A stretch of DNA of 49,655 nt from JBBIGV01 sp037447335. Lineage in GTDB: Bacteria > Bacteroidota > Ignavibacteria > Ignavibacteriales > Ignavibacteriaceae. The stretch spans positions 1 through 49,655 of the forward strand of contig JBBIGV010000019.1 in assembly GCA_037447335.1 (NCBI GenBank). Reading direction: 5' to 3'. Shown in pieces: positions 26,042 to 32,864 of the stretch. Position 1 is the stretch's first letter; the number at the start of each line of letters is the position of its first letter. A model generated the notes under the pieces. It worked only from the letters and a program-made list of their open reading frames with translations. It ran no database searches and had not been told where the DNA came from. Made by a program: the position numbers and the translations under genes.

Positions 26042-27157
26042 ATGATTGCCTGCACACAAAAACACTTTTCGCTGTTAGTATTTATATCGTTCACATTACT
26101 GCTATATTCTTGTAGTGTTGAAGAAGCAGTGGTTGAACCCGAGAAAAGACCACTGAACGGGGTTAAAGTTGCAAAGTGGTATAATGCCCATCCGGCGGTA
26201 GTTACTATCACTTATGACATTGGCTTTCACTTAGATCAGCGTGTGTTAAAAGTTGTTGATGAGGTTAGAAAATTAGACCTTGCTATGGATTTTGAGGTAG
26301 TAACTGAGTTTTACGAAAAACCTCAGTTCAGATATCTGGTGGATATAATGAGAGAAGACTTGATTCCCGGTAAAATCAGATTTTTCGGGCATAGACATAC
26401 GCATGATAATCATGATGAAATGACCTTCGATGAAGCTTACACATCCTTTAAAACCTGCTTTGACTTAATGAAAACATGGGGATTGGAGCCGATAGTTTAT
26501 GCCTATCCCGGTTCAAAAGGTTACCTGCCAAGAACCCAACTCGCAAATAAATTGGCGGGCTTTATTGCAGCAAGAGGTTCGCTTATTGATGCATACCAAA
26601 CATTCATTTGCGAAGGAGAAGTATCCGAACCTGAAAACTGGTTTTATTTACCTTCTGTAACTATGGGAAGTACAGACCCCGCATATGTAAACAACAATGC
26701 CGAGTTAATTCCTATTCTGGAATTAAATTCGGCTAAGGGATCCTGGATCATATTGATGTACCACAGCATAGATTTTGTCGGAGGATGGGGCTACTACCCA
26801 ATGAGTGAATTTTTACTTGATATTCAGAAAATAGAGAGCATGGATGTATGGTCAGGCAATTTTGATAATGTTACTAAATATATTTATCAGAAAAATGCAT
26901 TTGAATACGAAACAGAATTCATTAAGCAAACCCCTCAATACTTTGACTATAGGGTAATATTTAAAGATTATCTTCCAAATAATGTTTTTAACCATGAACT
27001 GACTATTAGTTTTGATTTGCTGGAAGGAGTGCATATAAGAGAAATTCAATTGTTTGATAAAGACGTTTTAGTATCTCAATCTTTTGAAAAGGATAGTGTC
27101 TTATATCTGAATGTGCTGACGGATGAAAAATTCAAGACACTAAGATTCTTGAGGTAG
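26042..27157 (+). CDS. Polysaccharide deacetylase-like lipoprotein
   Basis: A 371-residue secreted lipoprotein: signal peptide with lipobox LLLYSC near residue 22. The body reads as a NodB-like fold. AVVTITYDIGFHLDQRV corresponds to motif 1, FGHRHTHDNHDEM to the metal-binding HxxxH motif 2, and EPIVYAYPGSKGYLPR to motif 3, with WIILMYHSIDF further on. Motif 1 has YDIG where active esterases usually have DD, so one catalytic or metal Asp may be missing. AGGAG lies about 7 nt before the ATG. It converges on dprA with a single base between the stop codons. Confidence 0.72.
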   Translation: MIACTQKHFSLLVFISFTLLLYSCSVEEAVVEPEKRPLNGVKVAKWYNAHPAVVTITYDIGFHLDQRVLKVVDEVRKLDLAMDFEVVTEFYEKPQFRYLVDIMREDLIPGKIRFFGHRHTHDNHDEMTFDEAYTSFKTCFDLMKTWGLEPIVYAYPGSKGYLPRTQLANKLAGFIAARGSLIDAYQTFICEGEVSEPENWFYLPSVTMGSTDPAYVNNNAELIPILELNSAKGSWIILMYHSIDFVGGWGYYPMSEFLLDIQKIESMDVWSGNFDNVTKYIYQKNAFEYETEFIKQTPQYFDYRVIFKDYLPNNVFNHELTISFDLLEGVHIREIQLFDKDVLVSQSFEKDSVLYLNVLTDEKFKTLRFLR

Positions 27158-27158
27158 A

Positions 27159-28280
27159 TTAAACCGTTACAAACACTTTGCCCGGTAATTGTTTAACAAG
27201 CCCTTTGAATTCTAACGAAAGAAGATGAACCAAACAATCAGAGGTAGATAGGTTTGTTAGTGAGGCAATTTTATCAATCTGTGTCGGGTCGGTCTTAAGT
27301 ACATTCAGGATTTTTTCTTCAAATAAATTTAAATCAATCTGCTGTTTGGGAATATTCTTTCCAAGAACAGGCTTTAACTTTAACTCGAGTTCGACGAGAA
27401 TGTCGTCCGTATAACGTAAGAGTTTAGCCTCACCTTTTTGAATTAAAAGATTCGTCCCTTCCGATTGTTTAATTCCAAGATTGCCGGGCACGGCAAAAAC
27501 TTCTCTGTTCTGATCCAAAGCAAGTGAAGCAGTTTGCATTGCACCTCCGGCAACACCAGTCTCAACCACAACAACTCCAAGGCTCAATCCTGAAATAATT
27601 CTGTTTCGTTTGGGGAAATTAACGGCGTCCGGTTTACTGCCTATTTCAAATTCCGTTAACACTACCCCATTCCCGGCAATTTCGTCAAAAAGTTTTTTAT
27701 TCTCAGGCGGATAAACAACATCCAGACCACTGCCCATCACGGCAATAGTTCTGCCGCCTGATTTCAATGCTGATTTATGGGCTATGGAATCTATTCCTCT
27801 TGCAAGTCCGCTTACAATGGTTATGTTTTGAGATGAGAGTTCCGATGCAATTCTTTCAGCCTGAATCTTTCCATAATTAGTAGGTTGCCTTGTGCCGATA
27901 ATAGCGATCGGGTAATTATCACTATCAGAAAAATTCCCCTTCAAATATAAAAGTAAAGGAGGATCGTAAATATTTTTCAGAAGCGCCGGATATTCTTTAT
28001 CCCAGACTGTGATAAACCTTCCGCCAATTTTAGTAAGAGTATCAAATTCTTTTTTCGTTTTATCGTGAATAAGTGCCCGGTGTTTGTTTACTTTTTGGAT
28101 TCTCTTTGCAAGGTTAGTGCTGATACCATCAATCTTTAGCAAAGCATTAAAATCAGCATTTAAAATATTTTCGAAAGATTTAAATTTGGCAATCAGGCTT
28201 CTGATTTTGGTAGGACCCAGCCGTTCGACTGATAAGAGAACTTTCAGGTCTATTAGCTGGTTAAGAGATAGTCTTGTCAA
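27159..28280 (-). CDS. dprA: DNA-processing protein DprA (Smf)
   Basis: A 373-residue protein that loads RecA on incoming single-stranded DNA during transformation. An N-terminal helical HhH/SAM-like part (RLGPTKIRSLIAKFKSFENI) precedes the extended Rossmann fold. That fold has IAIIGTRQPTNYG near residue 125, TIVSGLARGIDSIAHKSAL, IAVMGSGLDVVYPPEN, FPKRNRIISGLS and VETGVAGGAMQTASLALDQ. The C-terminal 60 residues form the winged-helix DprA-WH domain. The start is TTG at 28278-28280 with only a weak ribosome-binding site. It is the last gene of the minus-strand group. Confidence 0.95.
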   Translation of the reverse strand: MTRLSLNQLIDLKVLLSVERLGPTKIRSLIAKFKSFENILNADFNALLKIDGISTNLAKRIQKVNKHRALIHDKTKKEFDTLTKIGGRFITVWDKEYPALLKNIYDPPLLLYLKGNFSDSDNYPIAIIGTRQPTNYGKIQAERIASELSSQNITIVSGLARGIDSIAHKSALKSGGRTIAVMGSGLDVVYPPENKKLFDEIAGNGVVLTEFEIGSKPDAVNFPKRNRIISGLSLGVVVVETGVAGGAMQTASLALDQNREVFAVPGNLGIKQSEGTNLLIQKGEAKLLRYTDDILVELELKLKPVLGKNIPKQQIDLNLFEEKILNVLKTDPTQIDKIASLTNLSTSDCLVHLLSLEFKGLVKQLPGKVFVTV

Positions 28281-28305
28281 TGCTAAGCCCCAATATTGAT
28301 AAAAT

Positions 28306-28578
28306 TCAGTTTAAACTAATCTGATCAACAATTGCAATAATAATTGAGTGAACAGGCGCTTTGTTGTGTCCAAGTATCTGCCTTGCTGCCTGCCCTTCCT
28401 GAACGAGCAGAACGATATCACCAACCCCCGAGTCAATCAGGTCGAGAGCGATAACGTCTTTATCACCAATAAAATTTCCGTCGAGGTCAATAGGATGGGT
28501 GATCAGGAGTTTATGTCCTTTCAGATACTCATTCTTCTGAGTAGAGACAACGTTCCCTTTAATCCTGGCGAGGAGCAA
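28306..28578 (-). CDS. EutN/CcmL family microcompartment vertex protein (BMC-P)
   Basis: A 90-residue pentamer-forming protein that caps vertices of bacterial microcompartment shells. The pattern ARIKGNVVSTQKNEYLKGHK, then VIALDLIDSGVGDIVLLVQE, GQAARQILG and PVHSIIIAIVDQI matches the EutN/CcmL fold throughout, at the usual length. The start is TTG 28576-28578 inside the end of the DUF3098 gene, with AGGA 5 nt upstream, so translation is probably coupled. No hexameric BMC-H shell gene is in the window. It may serve a microcompartment encoded elsewhere or another role. Confidence 0.88.
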   Translation of the reverse strand: MLLARIKGNVVSTQKNEYLKGHKLLITHPIDLDGNFIGDKDVIALDLIDSGVGDIVLLVQEGQAARQILGHNKAPVHSIIIAIVDQISLN

Positions 28579-28852
28579 CTTCTTCCTCTGCTTGTTTTGT
28601 TTCTTTTTTCTTCCTGTACCATATAGATGCCGGAATAATTAAAACATAAGCAATGAACAGGATAATGGGAGAGATAAATAACGATTCGAAGCTGTCCCAG
28701 GAACCGGTGTTCATGAACAGGAAGCCGATAATCACCAGTAAAAATCCTCCGGCTAAGAGCAGATAGTTGTATCTATCCCAATAAATAGTAAAGGGAGACC
28801 TGAATTGTTTCTTCTGAATTCTTGTTGATTTTTTCGCAATTTTTTTAGCCAT
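28559..28852 (-). CDS. DUF3098-like small membrane protein
   Basis: A 97-residue protein with a basic N-terminus (MAKKIAKKSTRIQKKQFRSP) and two membrane helices (YLLLAGGFLLVIIGFLFMN, then FISPIILFIAYVLIIPASIW) ending in a charged tail. The pattern RSPFTIYWDRYNYLLLAGG and GFLFMNTGSWD fits the DUF3098 family found in Bacteroidota; function unknown. The start is ATG 28850-28852 with AAGGA 8 nt upstream. A longer in-frame reading to 28957 would run through the hairpin RNA region and is not favoured. It overlaps the EutN gene by 20 bases. Confidence 0.78.
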   Translation of the reverse strand: MAKKIAKKSTRIQKKQFRSPFTIYWDRYNYLLLAGGFLLVIIGFLFMNTGSWDSFESLFISPIILFIAYVLIIPASIWYRKKKETKQAEEEVAPRQD

Positions 28853-28867
28853 AAAATTATTCCTTAT

Positions 28868-28950
28868 AATAAAAATAAGCCCAGTGTTGGGGGACCACTG
28901 GGCTTGACTCATTTCCATCAAAGGGCAGGGGAGAACCCTTTGAAAGAGTC
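28868..28950 (-). ncRNA. Candidate small RNA with two C-rich hairpin loops and an intrinsic terminator
   Basis: Read on the minus strand from about 28950. GACTC (28950-28946) pairs with GAGTC (28910-28906). It encloses an 8-bp hairpin, TCAAAGGG/CCCTTTGA (28943-28936 with 28925-28918), whose loop is TTCTCCCCTG. Next is a 10-bp perfect hairpin, AAGCCCAGTG/CACTGGGCTT (28905-28896 with 28886-28877), whose loop is GTCCCCCAA, followed by ATTTTTATTAT. A strong promoter ends 5 nt upstream of the first stem. The layout fits an RNA of about 80 nt, or an attenuated leader of the DUF3098 gene. No known family was recognised. Confidence 0.55.
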
Positions 28951-28954
28951 GGGA

Positions 28955-28985
28955 CAAATATAAACGGCAATGCTTTGTATGTCAA
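28955..28985 (-). promoter_or_regulatory. Promoter of the candidate small RNA / DUF3098-eutN-dprA group
   Basis: On the minus strand, TTGACA (28985-28980), 17 nt, then TATATTTG (28962-28955). The second element matches TAnnTTTG exactly. Expected transcription start is near 28948-28950, at the first base pair of the hairpin RNA. Confidence 0.7.
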
Positions 28986-28998
28986 GTAAACTTACTAA

Positions 28999-29247
28999 TT
29001 ATTTACTTATCTGGTACACAATCTTTCTGATGGTATCAAACTGGAGGTAGGGGTACTCTTCCCTGATGGAGTCAATCGCATCGCCGGCGCTAACCTTACT
29101 GGCTCTCAATTGCTTGAATTTTTTTCTTATCTGGTAATCGCGCACTGATTTTTCATCAATGAGGCCGTGCGAGTTAAGCAGATCAAAAATCTCATCACTA
29201 ATGAGATCAGAAAGAGGGTTTTCGATTTTTGCCATTACTTGTTTCAT
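28999..29247 (-). CDS. Conserved-looking 82-residue protein of unknown function
   Basis: A small soluble, mixed-charge helical protein with no signal peptide or membrane segment. Notable segments are DEIFDLLNSHGLIDEKSVRD, YQIRKKFKQLRASKVSAGDA and SIREEYPYLQFDTIRKIVYQ. The pattern of short helices with a basic centre might be a small DNA- or RNA-binding fold, but I do not recognise the family. AAGGAAGG lies 5-8 nt before the ATG at 29245-29247, a strong site. A promoter and an attenuator-like leader of about 220 nt precede it on the minus strand. It may be transcribed separately from the DUF3098 group. Confidence 0.7.
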   Translation of the reverse strand: MKQVMAKIENPLSDLISDEIFDLLNSHGLIDEKSVRDYQIRKKFKQLRASKVSAGDAIDSIREEYPYLQFDTIRKIVYQISK

Positions 29248-29344
29248 CGCTGCCTTCCTTTCTTTGTTTGTGGATATCTTTGCTTAATAATAGGTATCTG
29301 AACGTTTATATACTTAAGCCTCCTTAAAAAGTTTCAGTTATTAT

Positions 29345-29467
29345 AACAAAAAACCGACCAGAGAAATTCCCTAAATCGGTAATATTCGCTACTCTGGTAT
29401 AAAGAAAATCTAAAATTTTTTTCTAACCTTGTAGCAAATCGTCTATAATGTAAAATCCTTTTCGTTT
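29345..29467 (-). promoter_or_regulatory. Attenuator-like leader upstream of the 82-residue gene
   Basis: On the minus strand ACCAGAG (29398-29392) can pair with CTCTGGT (29363-29357), and ACCGA (29380-29376) with TCGGT (29357-29353). The second pairing straddles the 3' arm of the first, so the two cannot both form fully. A TTTTTT run (29353-29348) follows directly. This is the pattern of a terminator with a competing fold in a 5' leader that starts near 29467. Confidence 0.45.
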
Positions 29468-29473
29468 TGGTTA

Positions 29474-29503
29474 CAAAAATACTAAAAACAGAATTAATGT
29501 CAA
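29474..29503 (-). promoter_or_regulatory. Promoter of the 82-residue gene leader
   Basis: On the minus strand, TTGACA (29503-29498), 16 nt, then TATTTTTG (29481-29474), matching TAnnTTTG. It uses the same boxes as the 28955-28985 promoter. Transcription would begin near 29467, about 220 nt before the ATG. Confidence 0.6.
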
Positions 29504-29538
29504 GAATTTTTTGAATAAGAAATTTTACAGCCCCAGGT

Positions 29539-29587
29539 AATTTCTTAACATGGTGAAATTGTTAATCTAATTAAGAAATTCACCATG
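29539..29587. repeat. Interleaved inverted repeats (A-B-A'-B')
   Basis: AATTTCTTAA (29539-29548) is complementary to TTAAGAAATT (29571-29580). CATGGTGAA (29549-29557) is complementary to TTCACCATG (29579-29587). The two pairs alternate, with a 13-nt spacer between. With no bases between A and B, a true pseudoknot of this length is sterically unlikely, so either alternative hairpins or a DNA-level operator is more plausible. Confidence 0.7.
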
Positions 29588-29686
29588 AATTCAGGCATTC
29601 ATATTACTGGTGTTCAAAACCGCACAAAGACAGACTGGATTAGTCCTGATAAATTCACCGTCATTATTCATGACGCTTTAATTCTC

Positions 29687-29718
29687 TTGCGGTGTGAGGT
29701 GGAAATTAGTTAAGTTTG
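29687..29718 (+). promoter_or_regulatory. Putative promoter of the polysaccharide locus
   Basis: TTGCGG (29687-29692), 18 nt, then TAAGTTTG (29711-29718), which matches TAnnTTTG. The ATG of the first gene is 38 nt downstream, with AGGAAGAA about 10 nt before it. The -33 element is weak compared with the minus-strand promoters nearby. Confidence 0.45.
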
Positions 29719-29756
29719 TCCATCTAATATAAATTATACAGGAAGAATTTTTCTAA

Positions 29757-30932
29757 ATGTCGGAACAAAAAAAATTAGAGTTTATTGATTACCTGGTTCT
29801 GATTGTTAAATGGAGAAGATTGCTTGTACCAGTTCTCCTTATAACTATGGTCTTATCATACCTCATCGTTTATTTTACCATTGAAGAAGAATTTGAAGCA
29901 ACCGCTTTAATCATTCCAAGTGAAGATCAGACAATGGGCGCTGTATCAGGTTTGCTTAAAGGACTCAGCAACCTGCCGGTTGATATTGGCGGTCAGCTTC
30001 AGAAAAGCGATGTTAATGATTACAACACAATCATTTACAGCCGTACATCAATCGAAGAGATAATTGAAAAGTTCAACCTTGTAAAAGAATACAAGGTGGA
30101 TACAAGTGCTGAAGACTATATGGAACACCTTATAAAGAAAGTTCGTTCACAGATCAATGCAAGTGAAACGAGAGACTTCGCGTACGAAGTAACCGTTTCA
30201 TCTAACTCGCCGCAAAACGCTTCCAATATAACTAATCATATAATTACAATGCTTAATCGAAGTATTATTGAACTACGCACTTCTAAATCCAGAGAAAACA
30301 GAATTTTTCTTGAAGAAAGAATAAACGATATACGCAGCACTCTTAAAATGGCAGAAGATTCGATGATGGCATTTCAGAAACTAACCGGGCTTCTTTCTGC
30401 TGAAGACCAGGTCAGAGCGCTGGTTGGTGCATACGCTGATCTCGAAACACAGTTGATTACAAAACAAGCAGAGTTGGCAATACTTGAAAAAATTATGGAT
30501 CAAGATTCTCCGCTATTAGCTAACAGCAGAATTCAGGTTGAGCAGTTCGAAAAAAGGATTAATGAACTTAAAAGCAAGGGCGAAGTGAATAGTCCGCTGC
30601 TTGCATATACTAAGCTGCCTGACAACATAATCAATTATTTTAGATTATTCAGGACAATAGAGATTAACAATGCAATCCTGGAATTTGTTATTCCACTTTA
30701 TGAGCAAGCAAGATTTGAAGAGCATAAAACTGTTCCAATACTTCAGGTGATTGACTATGCATTACCTCCTGCAAAAAAATCTTTCCCGCCGCGAACTGTA
30801 ATTACACTTGCGATTACATTTGCCGTTTTCATTTTATTGTTTTTCTACATACTTATCAGAGAAAATGAAAATTTCTCGAAATCTGAAAAATTGATTTATA
30901 TCAGAAAAAATATTTTTCGCTGGAAGGATTAG
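29757..30932 (+). CDS. Wzz-like polysaccharide chain-length determinant
   Basis: A 391-residue inner-membrane protein with the Wzz/PCP topology. Membrane helix 1 (LLVPVLLITMVLSYLIVYF) is near residue 22, a long periplasmic domain with coiled-coil stretches (SRENRIFLEERINDIRSTLK, LITKQAELAILEKIM) follows, and helix 2 (VITLAITFAVFILLFFYILI) is near 352. The Pro-rich PPAKKSFPPRT before helix 2 is the family hallmark. There is no tyrosine-kinase domain, so it is a PCP-1 or PCP-2b-like form. It heads the polysaccharide locus and should set the length of the polymer made by the genes that follow. Confidence 0.88.
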   Translation: MSEQKKLEFIDYLVLIVKWRRLLVPVLLITMVLSYLIVYFTIEEEFEATALIIPSEDQTMGAVSGLLKGLSNLPVDIGGQLQKSDVNDYNTIIYSRTSIEEIIEKFNLVKEYKVDTSAEDYMEHLIKKVRSQINASETRDFAYEVTVSSNSPQNASNITNHIITMLNRSIIELRTSKSRENRIFLEERINDIRSTLKMAEDSMMAFQKLTGLLSAEDQVRALVGAYADLETQLITKQAELAILEKIMDQDSPLLANSRIQVEQFEKRINELKSKGEVNSPLLAYTKLPDNIINYFRLFRTIEINNAILEFVIPLYEQARFEEHKTVPILQVIDYALPPAKKSFPPRTVITLAITFAVFILLFFYILIRENENFSKSEKLIYIRKNIFRWKD

Positions 30933-30983
30933 CCGGCAGTGTACTCAGCAGTGAATTTTTATCCGGTCATTCCTTAAAAAAAT

Positions 30984-32156
30984 ATGAAACCCTCCATCGC
31001 TATATATGTTCAGCATTATCTGGCTCCGTCAATGACTTTTATTTACAGACAAATAAAAGCTGCTCAGCAATATTATAACCCATTGGTTATATGTTCGGAC
31101 ACACTTGAGAACACTGACAAATTTCCTGTTGAGCATCTCTATCATAAAAAAAGAAATTTTCTCAGGCTTAAAAAATCCAGCCTGTATCAGAACAGGATTT
31201 TCGGTTATCACAGGCTGCTCTCTACCAATCCAAGACTCTCATTACAGCAAAAAAAGTTTTTTACGGATATTCTTAAAAACCAAAAAGCCAAATTAGTTCA
31301 TGCACATTTCGGTCCATCTGGTATTGAAATCCTAAGTACTGTAAAGCAGGCTAAAATTCCTTTAGTTGTTACTTTTCATGGTTATGATGCATCGGCTTTA
31401 TTACAATTCGAGAGCTACAGAACTAAACTGAAAAAACTGTCGGAGTATGCCAGAATAATTGCAGTTTCAGACCTGATGAAAGAAGAACTGGTTTCGGCAG
31501 GTGTTCCGGCTTCAAAAATTAAAGTTGTAAGAATCGGTATCCCCGTCCGGTTTTTCGATTTTATTGATCGTAAACCGGTTTCAGAAAAAATTAAAAATGG
31601 TGAAGTGATTAAATTTCTGCAAGTATCCAACCTCATAGAGAAAAAGGGTCATATCTATACTATTACAGCTTTCAGTAATTTCTCAAAAGAATATCCAAAT
31701 TCTGTACTAACAATTGCGGGCGAGGGTCCGTTAAGGGAAGAATTGGAAACGAGAAGTAGAGAGTTAAATATTCTTGATAAAGTAGAATTTAAAGGCAGGG
31801 TTGATCAAAATACTGTGAAAAACCTCATGAATGAATCGGACGTATTCCTCCATCACAGTGTTATAGCACGTAATGGTGATAAGGAAGGAATTCCGAATGT
31901 AATTATGGAAGCAATGGCAACTGGTCTGCCGGTAATCAGTACATATCATGCAGGTATACCTGAATTAATAACGCATCAATCTGATGGATATTTGGTTAAC
32001 GAAAAAGATATAAACGCATACACGAATACTTTAATTTCCTTAAGAGATATGCCTGCCAGAATAGGACAAAATGCCAGAAAGAAAATTTTAGAAAAATATA
32101 ATCTGGATGTAGAGACCATGAAACTATTTTATATCTATAATGAAATGATCAACTAA
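30984..32156 (+). CDS. Glycosyltransferase family 4
   Basis: A 390-residue GT-B fold enzyme that adds a sugar to the repeat unit on the cytoplasmic face. The acceptor domain has LVHAHFGPSGIEILS and VTFHGYDASALL. The donor domain has VRIGIPVRFF, LTIAGEGPLREELE, VEFKGRVDQNTVKNLMNESD and the E-x7-E type motif EGIPNVIMEAMATGLPVIST. The donor sugar cannot be read from sequence. It lies 51 nt after the Wzz-like gene. Confidence 0.92.
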   Translation: MKPSIAIYVQHYLAPSMTFIYRQIKAAQQYYNPLVICSDTLENTDKFPVEHLYHKKRNFLRLKKSSLYQNRIFGYHRLLSTNPRLSLQQKKFFTDILKNQKAKLVHAHFGPSGIEILSTVKQAKIPLVVTFHGYDASALLQFESYRTKLKKLSEYARIIAVSDLMKEELVSAGVPASKIKVVRIGIPVRFFDFIDRKPVSEKIKNGEVIKFLQVSNLIEKKGHIYTITAFSNFSKEYPNSVLTIAGEGPLREELETRSRELNILDKVEFKGRVDQNTVKNLMNESDVFLHHSVIARNGDKEGIPNVIMEAMATGLPVISTYHAGIPELITHQSDGYLVNEKDINAYTNTLISLRDMPARIGQNARKKILEKYNLDVETMKLFYIYNEMIN

Positions 32157-32167
32157 TCAGGTTTAAC

Positions 32168-32839
32168 ATGAAATTTAAAAGAACAATAAATACCCTGCCT
32201 CATAACTGGCTGCTTCATCATGAGCTTGTTGAATCGCTTGAAAAAAATATCAGGTTCATTTCCGGTACGGTGATAGATATTGGCTGTGGTTTGAAGCCGT
32301 ATAAAAACATTATATCATCAAGATGTAAAAATTATTTTGGAATAGAACATCCGAAATCCATGCACAGTATTCAAGAAGTTGATATAATCAGCACTGCAAC
32401 CAGGTTGCCGATCAAGGATAATGCTGTTGATACCGTAGTGTCATTTCAGGTTATGGAACATATTGCTGAACCGGAAATATTCTTAAAAGAGATTAACAGA
32501 ATTTTAAAGAGCGATGGATTTTGTTTGCTGACTACTCCCTTTATGTGGGGTGAGCATGAAGCGCCGTACGATTATTACAGATATACAAGATATGGTTTGG
32601 AGTATCTCGCAAAAAAAACAGGTTTTAATGTAATTAGTATAAATGCAGATACCGGTTACTGGACGACTGCTATAATCAGGCTTAATTATTTTCTTATGCA
32701 ATACGCAGGAAATATTTTAAAATATTTTATTATACCGTTTGTGTGGGGTAATCAATATTGTGCATATGTACTGGATAGATTTTTCGACAAAGACAGTACA
32801 GATACCGCAAATTTTACTACTGTTCTGCAAAAACCCTAA
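32168..32839 (+). CDS. SAM-dependent methyltransferase
   Basis: A 223-residue class I methyltransferase. Motif I is GTVIDIGCGLKPYKN near residue 37, DNAVDTVVSFQVMEHIAEPE supplies the core strand and the post-II region, and EINRILKSDGFCLLTTPF follows. Within the locus it probably methylates a sugar, or a lipid-linked intermediate. The C-terminal hydrophobic stretch (GNILKYFIIPFVWGNQYCAY) suggests membrane association. It follows the GT4 gene by 11 nt. Confidence 0.86.
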   Translation: MKFKRTINTLPHNWLLHHELVESLEKNIRFISGTVIDIGCGLKPYKNIISSRCKNYFGIEHPKSMHSIQEVDIISTATRLPIKDNAVDTVVSFQVMEHIAEPEIFLKEINRILKSDGFCLLTTPFMWGEHEAPYDYYRYTRYGLEYLAKKTGFNVISINADTGYWTTAIIRLNYFLMQYAGNILKYFIIPFVWGNQYCAYVLDRFFDKDSTDTANFTTVLQKP

Positions 32840-32864
32840 ACTTGTTAATCTTTGAGAAATCATA

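Larger units (their letters stand above)
29248..29756. other. Divergent regulatory region between the 82-residue gene and the polysaccharide locus
   Basis: This 509-base gap holds a minus-strand leader and promoter, an interleaved inverted repeat (29539-29587), and a hairpin CGTCAT-TATTC-ATGACG (29659-29675). It also holds a short frame of 42 residues (29585-29713, starting MNSGIHITGVQNR) and a plus-strand promoter candidate. The 42-residue frame has no clear ribosome-binding site and may be chance. Confidence 0.6.

Noticed and set aside
28853..28957. Longer N-terminus for the DUF3098 gene (start at 28957)
   Set aside because: It would run through two strong hairpins and a promoter-proximal region, with no homologous-looking sequence; the ATG at 28852 has a good ribosome-binding site.
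29539..29587. A true H-type pseudoknot
   Set aside because: Stems of 9-10 bp with no loop bases between arms A and B are sterically implausible, so alternative hairpins or a DNA site are preferred.
29585..29713. A 42-residue gene upstream of the polysaccharide locus
   Set aside because: No ribosome-binding site is visible, its ATG lies inside the inverted repeat, and it overlaps the promoter candidate.
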